Source of the DNA: a virus
Virus record (IMG/VR): IMGVR_UViG_3300031758_006513
Span: 1-31,737 of that record
Reading direction: 5' to 3' (one strand)
DNA: 31,737 nucleotides
Shown here: positions 1-6,718 of the stretch, piece after piece
Position numbering within the stretch: the stretch's first letter is position 1
Layout: each line of letters starts with the position of its first letter
Program-made: the position numbers and the translations under genes
The notes under the pieces: generated by a model
Told to the model about the DNA's origin: nothing
The model's database searches: none
The model's input: the letters and a program-made list of their open reading frames with translations, nothing else

Positions 1-20
1 CCTCAAAAATAATTAAAAAA

Positions 21-443
21 ATGTTTCAACAATCATCTACCGAAACAAAAATAGCTCTCCTTGAGGAGAGAATAAATGTATACGAGCAGATGATGGAACG
101 CATTGATACTGCGATTCAGAAGATAGGAGAAACGAGTCAAAATATCAGTCAAATGCTTGCCATTCATAATGAAAAGATTGAGCAGTGCAATAGAACAGAC
201 AATATTATTGTAAAGATGATTGAAGATATTAAAGTATCATCAAAAGAACAACACGAACAAATAAGTGAAAAGTTGGGTGAAAGAATAGGGAAAGTAGAAG
301 AAAAGGTAGAAAGTATTTCAAAATTTAGATGGCAAGTACTGGGTGGTTTAGCAGTAGTTGCCATCTTCATTAAATTTGCCCCACCCGCATTAAATCTCTT
401 GACAACACATCATAATTCAAGTAGCATAGAGAGAACGAAGTAA
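21..443 (+). CDS. Coiled-coil protein with C-terminal membrane anchor, function unknown
   Basis: The 140-residue product is a long charged amphipathic helix (about residues 5-100, rich in E, K, I and Q with heptad-like spacing). A hydrophobic segment (about 104-122, WQVLGGLAVVAIFIKFA) and a short polar tail follow. This is the layout of a membrane-anchored coiled-coil protein. It lies 14 bases upstream of the primase gene on the same strand and could be co-transcribed with it. No Shine-Dalgarno sequence precedes the ATG, only an A-rich tract. I believe similar small proteins sit next to gp61 in other cyanophages, but that is from memory. No enzymatic motif is visible and no function is proposed. 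The reading frame is convincing from its composition and its tight packing with gp61. Confidence 0.75.
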   Translation: MFQQSSTETKIALLEERINVYEQMMERIDTAIQKIGETSQNISQMLAIHNEKIEQCNRTDNIIVKMIEDIKVSSKEQHEQISEKLGERIGKVEEKVESISKFRWQVLGGLAVVAIFIKFAPPALNLLTTHHNSSSIERTK

Positions 444-457
444 TATTCTTTTTTGTA

Positions 458-1459
458 ATGAGTTTTGTTGATTCCAAATACATCGGGCTGGTATCTTCCC
501 GACTGGATAAGTTTGCTAAGAAAAAAGAAGGTCTTTATAACTTTCGGTGCCCTTACTGCGGTGACAGTCAAAGGACAAAGAGTAAGGCAAGAGGATATAT
601 TTACCAATTAAAGAACGACCATAATTTTAAGTGTCATAATTGTGGAACTTCTAGAACATTTACAAACTTTCTCAAAGACTTAGATGTTGTTCTTTACGAC
701 CAGTATGTGATGGAAAGATATAAAGAAGGAACTACTGGAAAAAGGTCTCAAACAAAGAACCCAGAGTTTAAGTTTGAGAAACCAAATTTTTCAAAAAAGG
801 CATTTGACCTGCCTACCATCGCAGAACTAAATAAAGAACATTCTGCAAGAAAATACTTAGAAGATAGAAAAATACCTAACAACTATCTGTGTGAATTGTA
901 TTTCTGTGAAAAGTTTAAAGAATGGACCAACACGCAAAAACACACCTTTGATAAAGTAGAACGGGACGAACCACGAATTATTATTCCTTTAATCAATAAA
1001 GGAGAAATATTTGGATTTCAAGGTCGTAGTTTAAATAAAAAATCAAAGGTGAAATACATTACAATTATTCTTGATGATACACATCCAAAAATTTACAATT
1101 TGGATAAACCAGACTACGACAAAATTGTTTATGTTGTTGAAGGACCAATTGATAGTATGTTTTTGGATAATTCAATTGCTATGGTTGGTGCAGACATCGA
1201 TAAAATGTTTTTCATATCCAACTTTGCAACAGAATTTGTAATGGTGTATGACAATGAAAAACGAAATAAACAGATCGTAGATAGAATGGAAAAAGCAATA
1301 CAAATGCGATTTCCAATCGTCATTTGGCCGAATGACTTGAAAGAAAAGGATATTAATGATATGATCCTTTCAGGAATTGATGCCCCAAAAATCATCAAGG
1401 AAAATACTTATATGGGATTAGAAGCAAAAGCAAAACTTATTGGATGGAAACGAGTATGA
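458..1459 (+). CDS. 61: DNA primase (T4 gp61-like)
   Basis: This primase would make RNA primers for lagging-strand synthesis together with the phage helicase gp41. An N-terminal zinc-binding module has Cys31, Cys34, Cys59 and Cys62 (CPYC and CHNC pairs). A TOPRIM-like catalytic region follows: a hydrophobic strand with VYVVEGPIDS (Glu228) and, about 37 residues later, VMVYDNE (Asp265, Glu267), the expected Glu...Asp-x-Glu metal-binding pattern. The 333-residue length fits T4 gp61 (about 340). The stop overlaps the start of nrdA in an ATGA at 1456-1459, so the two genes are probably translationally coupled. No sign of truncation. Confidence is high because both the zinc finger and the TOPRIM motifs are intact. 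Confidence 0.92.
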   Translation: MSFVDSKYIGLVSSRLDKFAKKKEGLYNFRCPYCGDSQRTKSKARGYIYQLKNDHNFKCHNCGTSRTFTNFLKDLDVVLYDQYVMERYKEGTTGKRSQTKNPEFKFEKPNFSKKAFDLPTIAELNKEHSARKYLEDRKIPNNYLCELYFCEKFKEWTNTQKHTFDKVERDEPRIIIPLINKGEIFGFQGRSLNKKSKVKYITIILDDTHPKIYNLDKPDYDKIVYVVEGPIDSMFLDNSIAMVGADIDKMFFISNFATEFVMVYDNEKRNKQIVDRMEKAIQMRFPIVIWPNDLKEKDINDMILSGIDAPKIIKENTYMGLEAKAKLIGWKRV

Positions 1460-3150
1460 GCAACGGTACAAAGGTAATTAAGAGAAGTGGTGATAATGAA
1501 CCTCTTGATCTCAATAAACTTCACTTAATGGTTGAGGAGGCATGTAGGGACCTCTCTGGTGTTTCTGCATCACAGGTCGAGATGCAATCTGGTATTCAAT
1601 TCTATGATGGAATTACAACAGCAGAAATTCAGGAAATTTTAATTCGTTCTGCATCTGATTTGATTGATTTGGAAAATCCAAATTATCAATTTGTTGCAGC
1701 AAGACTACTTCTGTTTTCGGTGAGAAAATCTTTGTATGGAAGAGTTCAAGATCATCCTACTTTTGTAGATCATATTAAGAAATGTGTTCTTGCTGGAGTA
1801 TATGATCCAGAAATCTTGACTAACTATACAGAGGAAGAACTTAATCGTCTTGGTGGTTATATTAATCATAACCGTGATTATCTATTTACTTATGCTGGTC
1901 TTCGTCAAGTAGTTGATAAGTATCTTGTTCAAGACCGTAGTGCTGGGCAAGTATATGAAACTCCACAGTTCATGTATATGATGATTTCTGCGACTATTTT
2001 TGCTAGATATCCAAAAGAAACTAGAATTTCTTATGTCAAACGATACTACGACGCAATCTCCAAACACAAAATCAACATTCCCACACCTATCATGGCAGGA
2101 GTGCGAACTCCACTTCGACAATTTGCTAGCTGTGTTCTTGTTGATGTTGATGACACCCTCGATAGCATCTTTAGTTCTGATATGGCTATCGGCAGATATG
2201 TTGCACAAAGGGCGGGAATCGGCATCAACGCAGGTAGAATCCGTGGCATCAACGCTAAAATCAGAGGTGGAGAAGTTCAGCACACAGGTGTTGTCCCATT
2301 CCTCAAAAAGTTTGAAGCAACTGTCAGATGCTGCACTCAAAATGGCATCCGTGGTGGATCAGCAACTGTCCACTTCCCAATCTGGCACCAAGAGATCGAA
2401 GACATCCTAGTATTAAAAAATAACAAAGGAACCGAAGACAACCGTGTTCGTAAGTTAGACTACTCTATCCAAATCTCTAAACTGTTCTATGAACGATTCA
2501 TCAAGAATGAAGAGGTCTCTCTCTTCTCCCCACACGCAGTTCCTGGTTTGTATGATGCTTTTGGAACTGATGCTTTTGACGAGTTATATGTACGTTACGA
2601 ACGAGATGAGTCTATTCCTAGAAAGACTATCGGAGCTCAAGAACTCTTTTTGGACCTCCTGAAAGAACGTGCTGAAACTGGTCGTATTTACATTATGAAT
2701 ATCGACCACTGCAACTCTCACTCATCCTTTATGGATAAGGTTGAGATGAGTAATCTTTGTGTTTCTGGTGATACTAAAATCAAAATTAGATATCCAGAAC
2801 CCATTTATAATGATATTGGTGAAGTATCTGATTGGAGAGTTTGTGAGATTGAAATTCATATTGAAGATTTAGAAATTTACCTTTCTGATAGGATAGCTAT
2901 AATTGCATGTCTTTGTGATGATGTTCCTCAAATAGAAGTTCTTTCTTATAATATAGAAACTAATCAACAAGAATGGGCACCTATTACAGCATTTGCCGAA
3001 ACATCACCAAAAGCAAAGGTAATGAAAATTACTGATGAAGAAAGTGGTAAGAGTATTGTAGTTACACCAGAGCATCAAGTATTCACAAAAAATCGTGGAT
3101 ATGTAGTGGCAAAAGACCTAACCGAAACCGATGAGTTGGTAATTAACTAA
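1456..3150 (+). CDS. nrdA: Ribonucleotide reductase class Ia large subunit, N-terminal part fused to split N-intein
   Basis: This half of NrdA begins with an ATP-cone-like segment (KVIKRSGDNEPLDLNKLH) and carries the first redox-active cysteine at about residue 226 (FASCVLVD), equivalent to E. coli Cys225. It runs in normal NrdA register up to VEMSNL, the sequence just before the catalytic cysteine. From residue 435 it turns into an intein: block A (CVSGDTKI) and block B (TPEHQVFT, then NRGYVVAKDL), ending at the stop after 130 intein residues. The rest of NrdA is encoded from 3875. The product should be inactive until trans-spliced. The start at 1456 (ATGA overlap with primase) matches the length of E. 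coli NrdA's N-terminus. An in-frame ATG at 1444 is the alternative. Confidence 0.93.
   Translation: MSNGTKVIKRSGDNEPLDLNKLHLMVEEACRDLSGVSASQVEMQSGIQFYDGITTAEIQEILIRSASDLIDLENPNYQFVAARLLLFSVRKSLYGRVQDHPTFVDHIKKCVLAGVYDPEILTNYTEEELNRLGGYINHNRDYLFTYAGLRQVVDKYLVQDRSAGQVYETPQFMYMMISATIFARYPKETRISYVKRYYDAISKHKINIPTPIMAGVRTPLRQFASCVLVDVDDTLDSIFSSDMAIGRYVAQRAGIGINAGRIRGINAKIRGGEVQHTGVVPFLKKFEATVRCCTQNGIRGGSATVHFPIWHQEIEDILVLKNNKGTEDNRVRKLDYSIQISKLFYERFIKNEEVSLFSPHAVPGLYDAFGTDAFDELYVRYERDESIPRKTIGAQELFLDLLKERAETGRIYIMNIDHCNSHSSFMDKVEMSNLCVSGDTKIKIRYPEPIYNDIGEVSDWRVCEIEIHIEDLEIYLSDRIAIIACLCDDVPQIEVLSYNIETNQQEWAPITAFAETSPKAKVMKITDEESGKSIVVTPEHQVFTKNRGYVVAKDLTETDELVIN
2758..3147 (+). other. Split intein, N-terminal fragment (in NrdA)
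   Basis: About 130 codons form the N-intein. Cys1 of block A (CVSGDTKI) is the splice-junction nucleophile. Block B contains the Thr-x-x-His motif (TPEH). The fragment ends shortly after the block-B region (DLTETDELVIN), where many continuous inteins enter a linker or endonuclease domain. No LAGLIDADG or HNH endonuclease block follows. From memory, the sequence resembles the NrdA split inteins described from marine metagenomes (NrdA-2 type). The partner C-intein is at 3875-3973. Confidence 0.92.
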
Positions 3151-3153
3151 TAG

Positions 3154-3209
3154 GATAGGGAGTGTAATTTCTACATTTTATAAATAGTTATGAGATTACA
3201 CTTCCTATT
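3154..3209 (+). promoter_or_regulatory. Hairpin over the homing-endonuclease start, with a late promoter in its loop
   Basis: Bases 3155-3168 pair with 3195-3208 as a 14-bp stem with one G-U pair (3160/3203). A further G-U at 3154/3209 brings it right up to the ATG at 3210. The 26-base loop contains a perfect T4-type late promoter. A transcript reading through from nrdA would fold this stem at the start codon. A late transcript starting about 3192 would lack the 5' arm and leave the start open. No T-tract follows, so it is not a typical terminator. The logic copies that known for T4 I-TevI. Confidence 0.72.
3179..3186 (+). promoter_or_regulatory. T4-type late promoter (TATAAATA)
   Basis: This is an exact match to the T4 late-promoter core. 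It sits in the loop of the 3154-3209 hairpin, 23 bases before the endonuclease ATG. In T4, transcription starts about 5-6 bases after the octamer. That would place the 5' end near 3192, downstream of the hairpin's 5' arm. The same transcript would run into the second nrdA half. Confidence 0.75.
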
Positions 3210-3881
3210 ATGAAAACCTATATTGTATATAAAATTACGAATAAGAAAAACGGAAAGTCTTATATAGGAAAATCTGAATATCCATTAGAGCATCGTTGGA
3301 ATCGTCATTTATCATCAGCAAGAAATGGTTCTAAATTTAGATTTCATTCTGCTATTAGAAAATATGGGGAAGATTGTTGGGACTTATCTGTGATTGAAAC
3401 TTACCAAACTGAAGATGAAAACTTTATTAATGAAAAGGAAACTCACTTCATTAAACTCTTTGAAAGTGATACTAAAGGTTATAATGCTACTTCGGGGGGA
3501 ACTGGTGGATGGATGCTTCCAAGATGCTCACAGGAGGTTCAGGAAGAGTGGAGAAATGGTATTTCCATAAGAACTATTGGTTACAATAATCCAAACTATT
3601 CTGGATACACTGATGAGGAACTCATAGAAGTAGGTGTAAAGTTTGCTAAAAAATATGGATTTATTGGTGGAAGGAAAAGAATAGTTGAGTTTGCTCTTAG
3701 TGAATTAAATATTAAGTTTCCAAAACATTTCTCCAAAAATAGATTTGACGGAAACCATCAAAACTTTTATAAATCTATTGAAGAACAAACTGGATTGGTG
3801 TATAATCCTTATTATAGAGACGAAACTCAAAGAAAACTTGCTAAACAACTTTTAGAACAAAATAGGAGAAAAAAATGCTAA
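3210..3881 (+). CDS. Free-standing GIY-YIG homing endonuclease lying between the nrdA halves
   Basis: The N-terminal 95 residues are a GIY-YIG nuclease: YIVYKITN then KSYIGKS (the degenerate GIY and YIG strands), the catalytic-type Arg in HRWNRH, a Glu in NEKETHFI, and the GYNATSGG motif common in this family. The C-terminal half (about 100-223) is probably the DNA-binding part. It includes a segment typical of T4-like mobile endonucleases (GYNNPNYSGYTDEELIE). It most likely cleaves nrdA alleles lacking the insertion and so spreads the split intein and itself. The gene occupies the position where a continuous intein would hold its endonuclease domain. Its last 7 bases overlap the start of the second nrdA half (3875), suggesting translational coupling. 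An upstream hairpin and late promoter probably control it. Confidence 0.9.
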   Translation: MKTYIVYKITNKKNGKSYIGKSEYPLEHRWNRHLSSARNGSKFRFHSAIRKYGEDCWDLSVIETYQTEDENFINEKETHFIKLFESDTKGYNATSGGTGGWMLPRCSQEVQEEWRNGISIRTIGYNNPNYSGYTDEELIEVGVKFAKKYGFIGGRKRIVEFALSELNIKFPKHFSKNRFDGNHQNFYKSIEEQTGLVYNPYYRDETQRKLAKQLLEQNRRKKC

Positions 3882-3973
3882 AGATTGAATATCTTGAAGA
3901 AGAAATCCCAGTTTATGATATTACAGTAGAAGGAACTCATAATTTCTTCGCAAATGATATTCTAGTCCATAAT
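3875..3973 (+). other. Split intein, C-terminal fragment (in NrdA)
   Basis: These 33 codons encode only the C-intein. Block F (DITVEGTHNFFANDILVHN) ends in His-Asn, followed by the +1 Cys of the extein. The fragment length is typical of natural split C-inteins (about 30-40 residues). Acidic clusters (YLEEEIP here) and the opposite-charge stretches of the N-fragment could help association, but that is inference. Confidence 0.92.
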
Positions 3974-4969
3974 TGCCAGGAAATTACTCTTCCAACAAAA
4001 CCACTTCAACACATTGATGATCCCAATGGGGAGATTGCACTTTGTATTCTTTCTGCTGTTAATGTTGGCAAAGTAAAGTCTGATGATGAATTTGAAGATC
4101 TTTGTAATCTTTCTGTTCGTGGTTTGGAAGAATTGATTGATTATCAAAACTATCCTGTAGTTGCTGCAGAGATTGGAACCAAAGCACGTAGATCTTTGGG
4201 TGTTGGGTATATTGGTTTGGCACACTATCTTGCTAAACTTGGTTTTAATTACGATACTCAAGAAGCTTGGGATGCGGTTCATCAATTGTCTGAATCGTTC
4301 CAATATTTCCTTCTAAAAGCATCAAATGAAGTTGCTAAAGAAAAGGGTGCCTGTGAATATTTTAATCGCACTAAGTATTCGCAAGGTATTCTTCCAATTG
4401 ACACTTACAAGAAAGATGTGGATGAAGTTTCTTCTGTTCCTCTTCATCACGATTGGGAATCGTTAAGGCAATCAATCAAAGAGTTTGGTCTCAGGCACTC
4501 CACTCTTACAGCACAGATGCCATCTGAATCCAGTTCTGTCGTCTCCAATGCCACAAACGGCATCGAACCACCTCGTGGATTTTTATCAATTAAGAAATCT
4601 AAAAAAGGTCCTCTCAAACAAATTGTTCCTCAATATCAACATCTTAAAAACAACTATACGTTGCTTTGGGATATGCCTAGCAATCGTGGTTATATTAATA
4701 TTGTTGCAGTTATGCAGAAATTCTTCGATCAAGCAATTTCTGGAAACTGGTCGTATAATCCAGAAAATTATGCCAATAATGAAGTTCCTGTTAGCGTAAT
4801 GGCACAAGATATGCTTACTTGTTTTAAACTTGGGCATAAGACGGCATATTATCAAAATACATATGACAATAAGACCGACGAAATTAAGGAGGAAAAAACT
4901 AATATTGACGATTTGGTTAAAGAACTTTTAGAGGGGGGGGAAGACGACTGTGAATCCTGTAAAATTTAG
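3875..4969 (+). CDS. nrdA: Ribonucleotide reductase class Ia large subunit, C-intein plus C-terminal part
   Basis: Residues 1-33 are a C-intein: block F (VYDITVEGTHNFFANDILVHN) ending in the His-Asn pair that cyclises to release the extein. Residue 34 (TGC at 3974) is the +1 Cys nucleophile. It then reads CQEITLPTKPL, matching the E. coli active-site loop NLCLEIALPTKPL, so the +1 Cys is the catalytic thiyl-radical cysteine (E. coli Cys439). The second redox cysteine is in GEIALC (residue 57), the radical-relay tyrosine pair in AYYQNT, and the C-terminal reductant-binding CESC tail is present. Spliced NrdA would have about 765 residues, against 761 in E. coli. A run of eight G lies at 4933-4940, just before the CESC codons. 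Confidence 0.93.
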   Translation: MLKIEYLEEEIPVYDITVEGTHNFFANDILVHNCQEITLPTKPLQHIDDPNGEIALCILSAVNVGKVKSDDEFEDLCNLSVRGLEELIDYQNYPVVAAEIGTKARRSLGVGYIGLAHYLAKLGFNYDTQEAWDAVHQLSESFQYFLLKASNEVAKEKGACEYFNRTKYSQGILPIDTYKKDVDEVSSVPLHHDWESLRQSIKEFGLRHSTLTAQMPSESSSVVSNATNGIEPPRGFLSIKKSKKGPLKQIVPQYQHLKNNYTLLWDMPSNRGYINIVAVMQKFFDQAISGNWSYNPENYANNEVPVSVMAQDMLTCFKLGHKTAYYQNTYDNKTDEIKEEKTNIDDLVKELLEGGEDDCESCKI

Positions 4970-5003
4970 AATCACTGCAGAGAAAGAAAAAATGATTCAA
5001 GGA

Positions 5004-6134
5004 ATGACCGTATTTAATACTCAAGAGGTAGATGCCAAAAAGCAACCTATGTTTTTTGGTGCTCCTCTTGGAGTTCAAAGATATGATTCTTATAAGTATC
5101 CTGTCTTTGATAAATTAACTCAACAACAGTTAGGATATTTCTGGAGACCTGAAGAAGTTTCTTTGCAGAAAGATCGTTCGGATTATCAAACTCTTCGTCC
5201 AGAACAAAAACATATCTTCACTTCTAATTTGAAGTATCAAATTCTTTTGGATTCAGTTCAAGGTCGTGGTCCAGGGATGGCATTTGCACCTTACTGTTCA
5301 CTTCCAGAATTGGAAGCCTGTATGAAGGTTTGGGAGTTTATGGAGATGATCCATAGTCGTTCCTATACATACATTATTAAGAATGTTTATTCTGATCCAA
5401 CAGAAGTTTTTGATTCCATTTTAAATAATGAAAAGATTTTAGAAAGAGCATCATCAGTTACTGGTGCTTATGATGACTTTATTAATTCCGCACAACTTTA
5501 TGGAAACTCAAATCTTTGGGTTCACGCACAAGAAGGTGTTGGAACTGCAAAAGAACAAAGATATGAACTAAAAAGAAAACTTTATCGTGCAATTGCAAAT
5601 GTCAACATTCTCGAAGGTATCAGGTTTTATGTCTCGTTCGCTTGCAGCTTTGCGTTTGGTGAACTCAAACTTATGGAAGGATCCGCTAAAATTATCTCTC
5701 TCATCGCAAGAGACGAAAATCAGCACCTTGTTATTACTCAAAACATCCTCAATAAGTGGCGTGAAGGGGATGATCCAGAAATGCAACAAATTGCTAAAGA
5801 AGAAGAGGAATGGGTAAGAGGTGCCTTTGAGAATTGTGTAAATGAGGAAAAGAGGTGGGCAGAGTATCTGTTCAAAGATGGTTCTATGATTGGTCTAAAC
5901 GATAAACTTCTTTGGAGTTATGTTGAATGGGTTGCGAATCGTCGTATGAAAGCAATTGGACTTAAACCACTCTATGATATTTCTGCAAAGAATAATCCAC
6001 TTCCTTGGACTGAGCATTGGATTTCCTCTAAGGGACTTCAAGTTGCTCCACAGGAAACGGAAGTAGAATCTTATGTGGTTGGTGGCATTAAGCAGGATAT
6101 TACAAAAGATTCTTTTAGTGGATTTAAACTCTAA
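5004..6134 (+). CDS. nrdB: Ribonucleotide reductase class Ia small subunit
   Basis: NrdB houses the di-iron/tyrosyl radical cofactor that starts catalysis in NrdA and so supplies dNTPs for phage DNA synthesis. Visible ligands: Asp in LLDSVQGR, the EMIHSRSY cluster (Glu, His and the radical Tyr in E. coli spacing 115/118/122), Glu in NILEGIRF, and ARDENQHL (Glu-x-x-His). The start at 5004 (MTVFNTQEV...QPMFFG) aligns within one residue of E. coli NrdB. In-frame starts at 4992 (ATG) and 4950 (GTG, inside the end of nrdA) are alternatives. It lies directly after the second nrdA half. The C-terminal tail (DSFSGFKL), which docks into NrdA, is intact, so the subunit looks functional. Confidence 0.95.
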   Translation: MTVFNTQEVDAKKQPMFFGAPLGVQRYDSYKYPVFDKLTQQQLGYFWRPEEVSLQKDRSDYQTLRPEQKHIFTSNLKYQILLDSVQGRGPGMAFAPYCSLPELEACMKVWEFMEMIHSRSYTYIIKNVYSDPTEVFDSILNNEKILERASSVTGAYDDFINSAQLYGNSNLWVHAQEGVGTAKEQRYELKRKLYRAIANVNILEGIRFYVSFACSFAFGELKLMEGSAKIISLIARDENQHLVITQNILNKWREGDDPEMQQIAKEEEEWVRGAFENCVNEEKRWAEYLFKDGSMIGLNDKLLWSYVEWVANRRMKAIGLKPLYDISAKNNPLPWTEHWISSKGLQVAPQETEVESYVVGGIKQDITKDSFSGFKL

Positions 6135-6160
6135 AATTGTAACAAAAATAACAAAAAAAA

Positions 6161-6190
6161 TTGACTATATAACGTACAAGGGAATATAAT
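6161..6190 (+). promoter_or_regulatory. Sigma-70-type (early) promoter
   Basis: TTGACT at 6161-6166 and TATAAT at 6185-6190 are separated by 18 bases. The expected start is near 6197, immediately at the beginning of the glutamine-type RNA element. Host RNA polymerase would therefore transcribe the small-ORF unit early in infection. Confidence 0.8.
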
Positions 6191-6197
6191 AAGTCCC

Positions 6198-6262
6198 TAA
6201 CGTTCATCTGCTATTTGCGAATTGCGAATGTAGACGGAAGTAAGCCGACTCGGAACGGAACG
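6198..6262 (+). promoter_or_regulatory. Glutamine-riboswitch-like leader (downstream-peptide / glnA RNA family)
   Basis: The elements I recall for these RNAs appear in order: CGTTCATCT (6201-6209), a hairpin (6213-6218 with 6224-6229, loop GAATT), the conserved GACGGAAGTAAG (6233-6244), a small CCG/CGG hairpin (6245-6253), and a closing GAACG at 6258-6262 (or 6253-6257) that can pair with CGTTC at 6201-6205. It sits between a sigma-70 promoter and a 50-codon ORF. That is the typical genomic setting of 'downstream-peptide' RNAs in cyanobacteria and their phages. Ligand binding is inferred from family membership. Confidence 0.75.
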
Positions 6263-6430
6263 TTCATCTATGGAAGCACTCATTCTATCTTGCTTACAAG
6301 CACAATTAATTGTAGGAAGAGTTCATAAACAAGACATTCCTAAACAAGCAAAGAATGATTTAATTTGGGAGATTAAACAAATCTCACCAAAGACGTGTAA
6401 AATAGACGCAAAAGCCGACTGAAGGAACGC
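6261..6430 (+). repeat. Second, ORF-spanning copy of the glutamine-type RNA motif
   Basis: CGTTCATCT recurs at 6261-6269, just before the small-ORF ATG. A second TAGACG...AAGCCGACT block recurs at 6403-6420 (first copy 6231-6250), at the ORF's 3' end. It is followed by GAAGGAACGC (6421-6430), which matches the family's 3' consensus better than the first copy does. CGTTC (6261-6265) could pair with GAACG (6425-6429), enclosing the ORF. The second block lacks the GGAAGTA core (GACGCAAAAG instead), so it may be a degenerate copy. Confidence 0.5.
6270..6422 (+). CDS. Small 'downstream peptide' protein, 50 aa
   Basis: The ORF (begins MEALILSCLQAQ, ends KIDAKAD) starts one base after a CGTTCATCT motif and follows the glutamine-type RNA element. 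The N-terminus looks like an amphipathic helix and the rest is charged (VHKQDIPKQAKNDLIWEIKQ). Short conserved ORFs next to this RNA class are known from cyanobacteria and cyanophages, but their role is unsettled. If the RNA senses glutamine, the peptide may act in nitrogen metabolism of the infected cell; that is inference. Its last codons (DAKAD) coincide with a repeat of the RNA motif, so the 3' end may be constrained as RNA as well as protein. No classical Shine-Dalgarno sequence is visible. Confidence 0.7.
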   Translation: MEALILSCLQAQLIVGRVHKQDIPKQAKNDLIWEIKQISPKTCKIDAKAD

Positions 6431-6460
6431 TCTTTAACCTAAAAACTAAGGAGAAACCTA

Positions 6461-6625
6461 ATGTCAAAAGTTGTATACCGTGGTGTTGAATATGACACTA
6501 CAAACCGTCCTAATCAAACATTTAAATGTGAACCAAGAGTAGAAATTTATCGTGGTGCTATGTTTTATGTTGATGAAAATGGAAACAAACTTTCTATGCA
6601 GAAGTCGGGGGAAACAATTAAATGA
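6461..6625 (+). CDS. Small protein, 54 aa, possibly DUF4278-like
   Basis: A strong Shine-Dalgarno sequence (AAGGAGA at 6448-6454) precedes the ATG. The product has a repeated YRG element (VVYRGVEYDT near the N-terminus and IYRGAMFYVDE in the middle). This resembles the small cyanobacterial DUF4278 proteins, which contain YRGV-type motifs. The match is from memory and of moderate confidence, and no biochemical role is known to me. The stop overlaps the next start in ATGA, so translation of the pair is coupled. It belongs to the early unit between the promoter at 6161 and the terminator at 6719. Confidence 0.7.
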   Translation: MSKVVYRGVEYDTTNRPNQTFKCEPRVEIYRGAMFYVDENGNKLSMQKSGETIK

Positions 6626-6714
6626 AAAAAATTAATGTCCTTCAACTTATTAAAGAACAAAAACAAAAAGAAAATCGTCGTCACCAAGCTAAAATAGTGA
6701 TGATTAAAAAGTAA
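6622..6714 (+). CDS. Very small basic protein, 30 aa
   Basis: The start overlaps the previous stop (ATGA, 6622-6625). The product is a lysine- and arginine-rich helix-like peptide (MKKINVLQLIKEQKQK...). The ORF ends 5 bases before the terminator stem. Coupling to the upstream gene and the fit between stop and terminator support a real gene, but at 30 codons this is not certain. No function can be assigned. Confidence 0.5.
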   Translation: MKKINVLQLIKEQKQKENRRHQAKIVMIKK

Positions 6715-6718
6715 ATTG

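Noticed and set aside
1882-2410. Overlapping open frames (both strands) inside nrdA
   Set aside because: They lie within highly conserved NrdA sequence and have no independent translation signal or recognisable motif.
3154-3209. The hairpin as a rho-independent terminator of the first nrdA half
   Set aside because: It has a 26-base loop and no T-run after the 3' arm, and it abuts a start codon. A translation/late-promoter switch fits better.
2758-3973. Group I intron in nrdA carrying a GIY-YIG endonuclease
   Set aside because: The sequences next to the junctions are translated and match intein motifs. The junction fits protein splicing chemistry (Cys1 ... His-Asn-Cys), and no intron core was apparent.
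1444-4969. nrdA as a pseudogene broken by a nonsense mutation or insertion
   Set aside because: The extra sequence has intein blocks A, B, F and G in the right places, the exteins join exactly at a conserved Cys, and both halves keep all active-site residues. A split intein explains everything.
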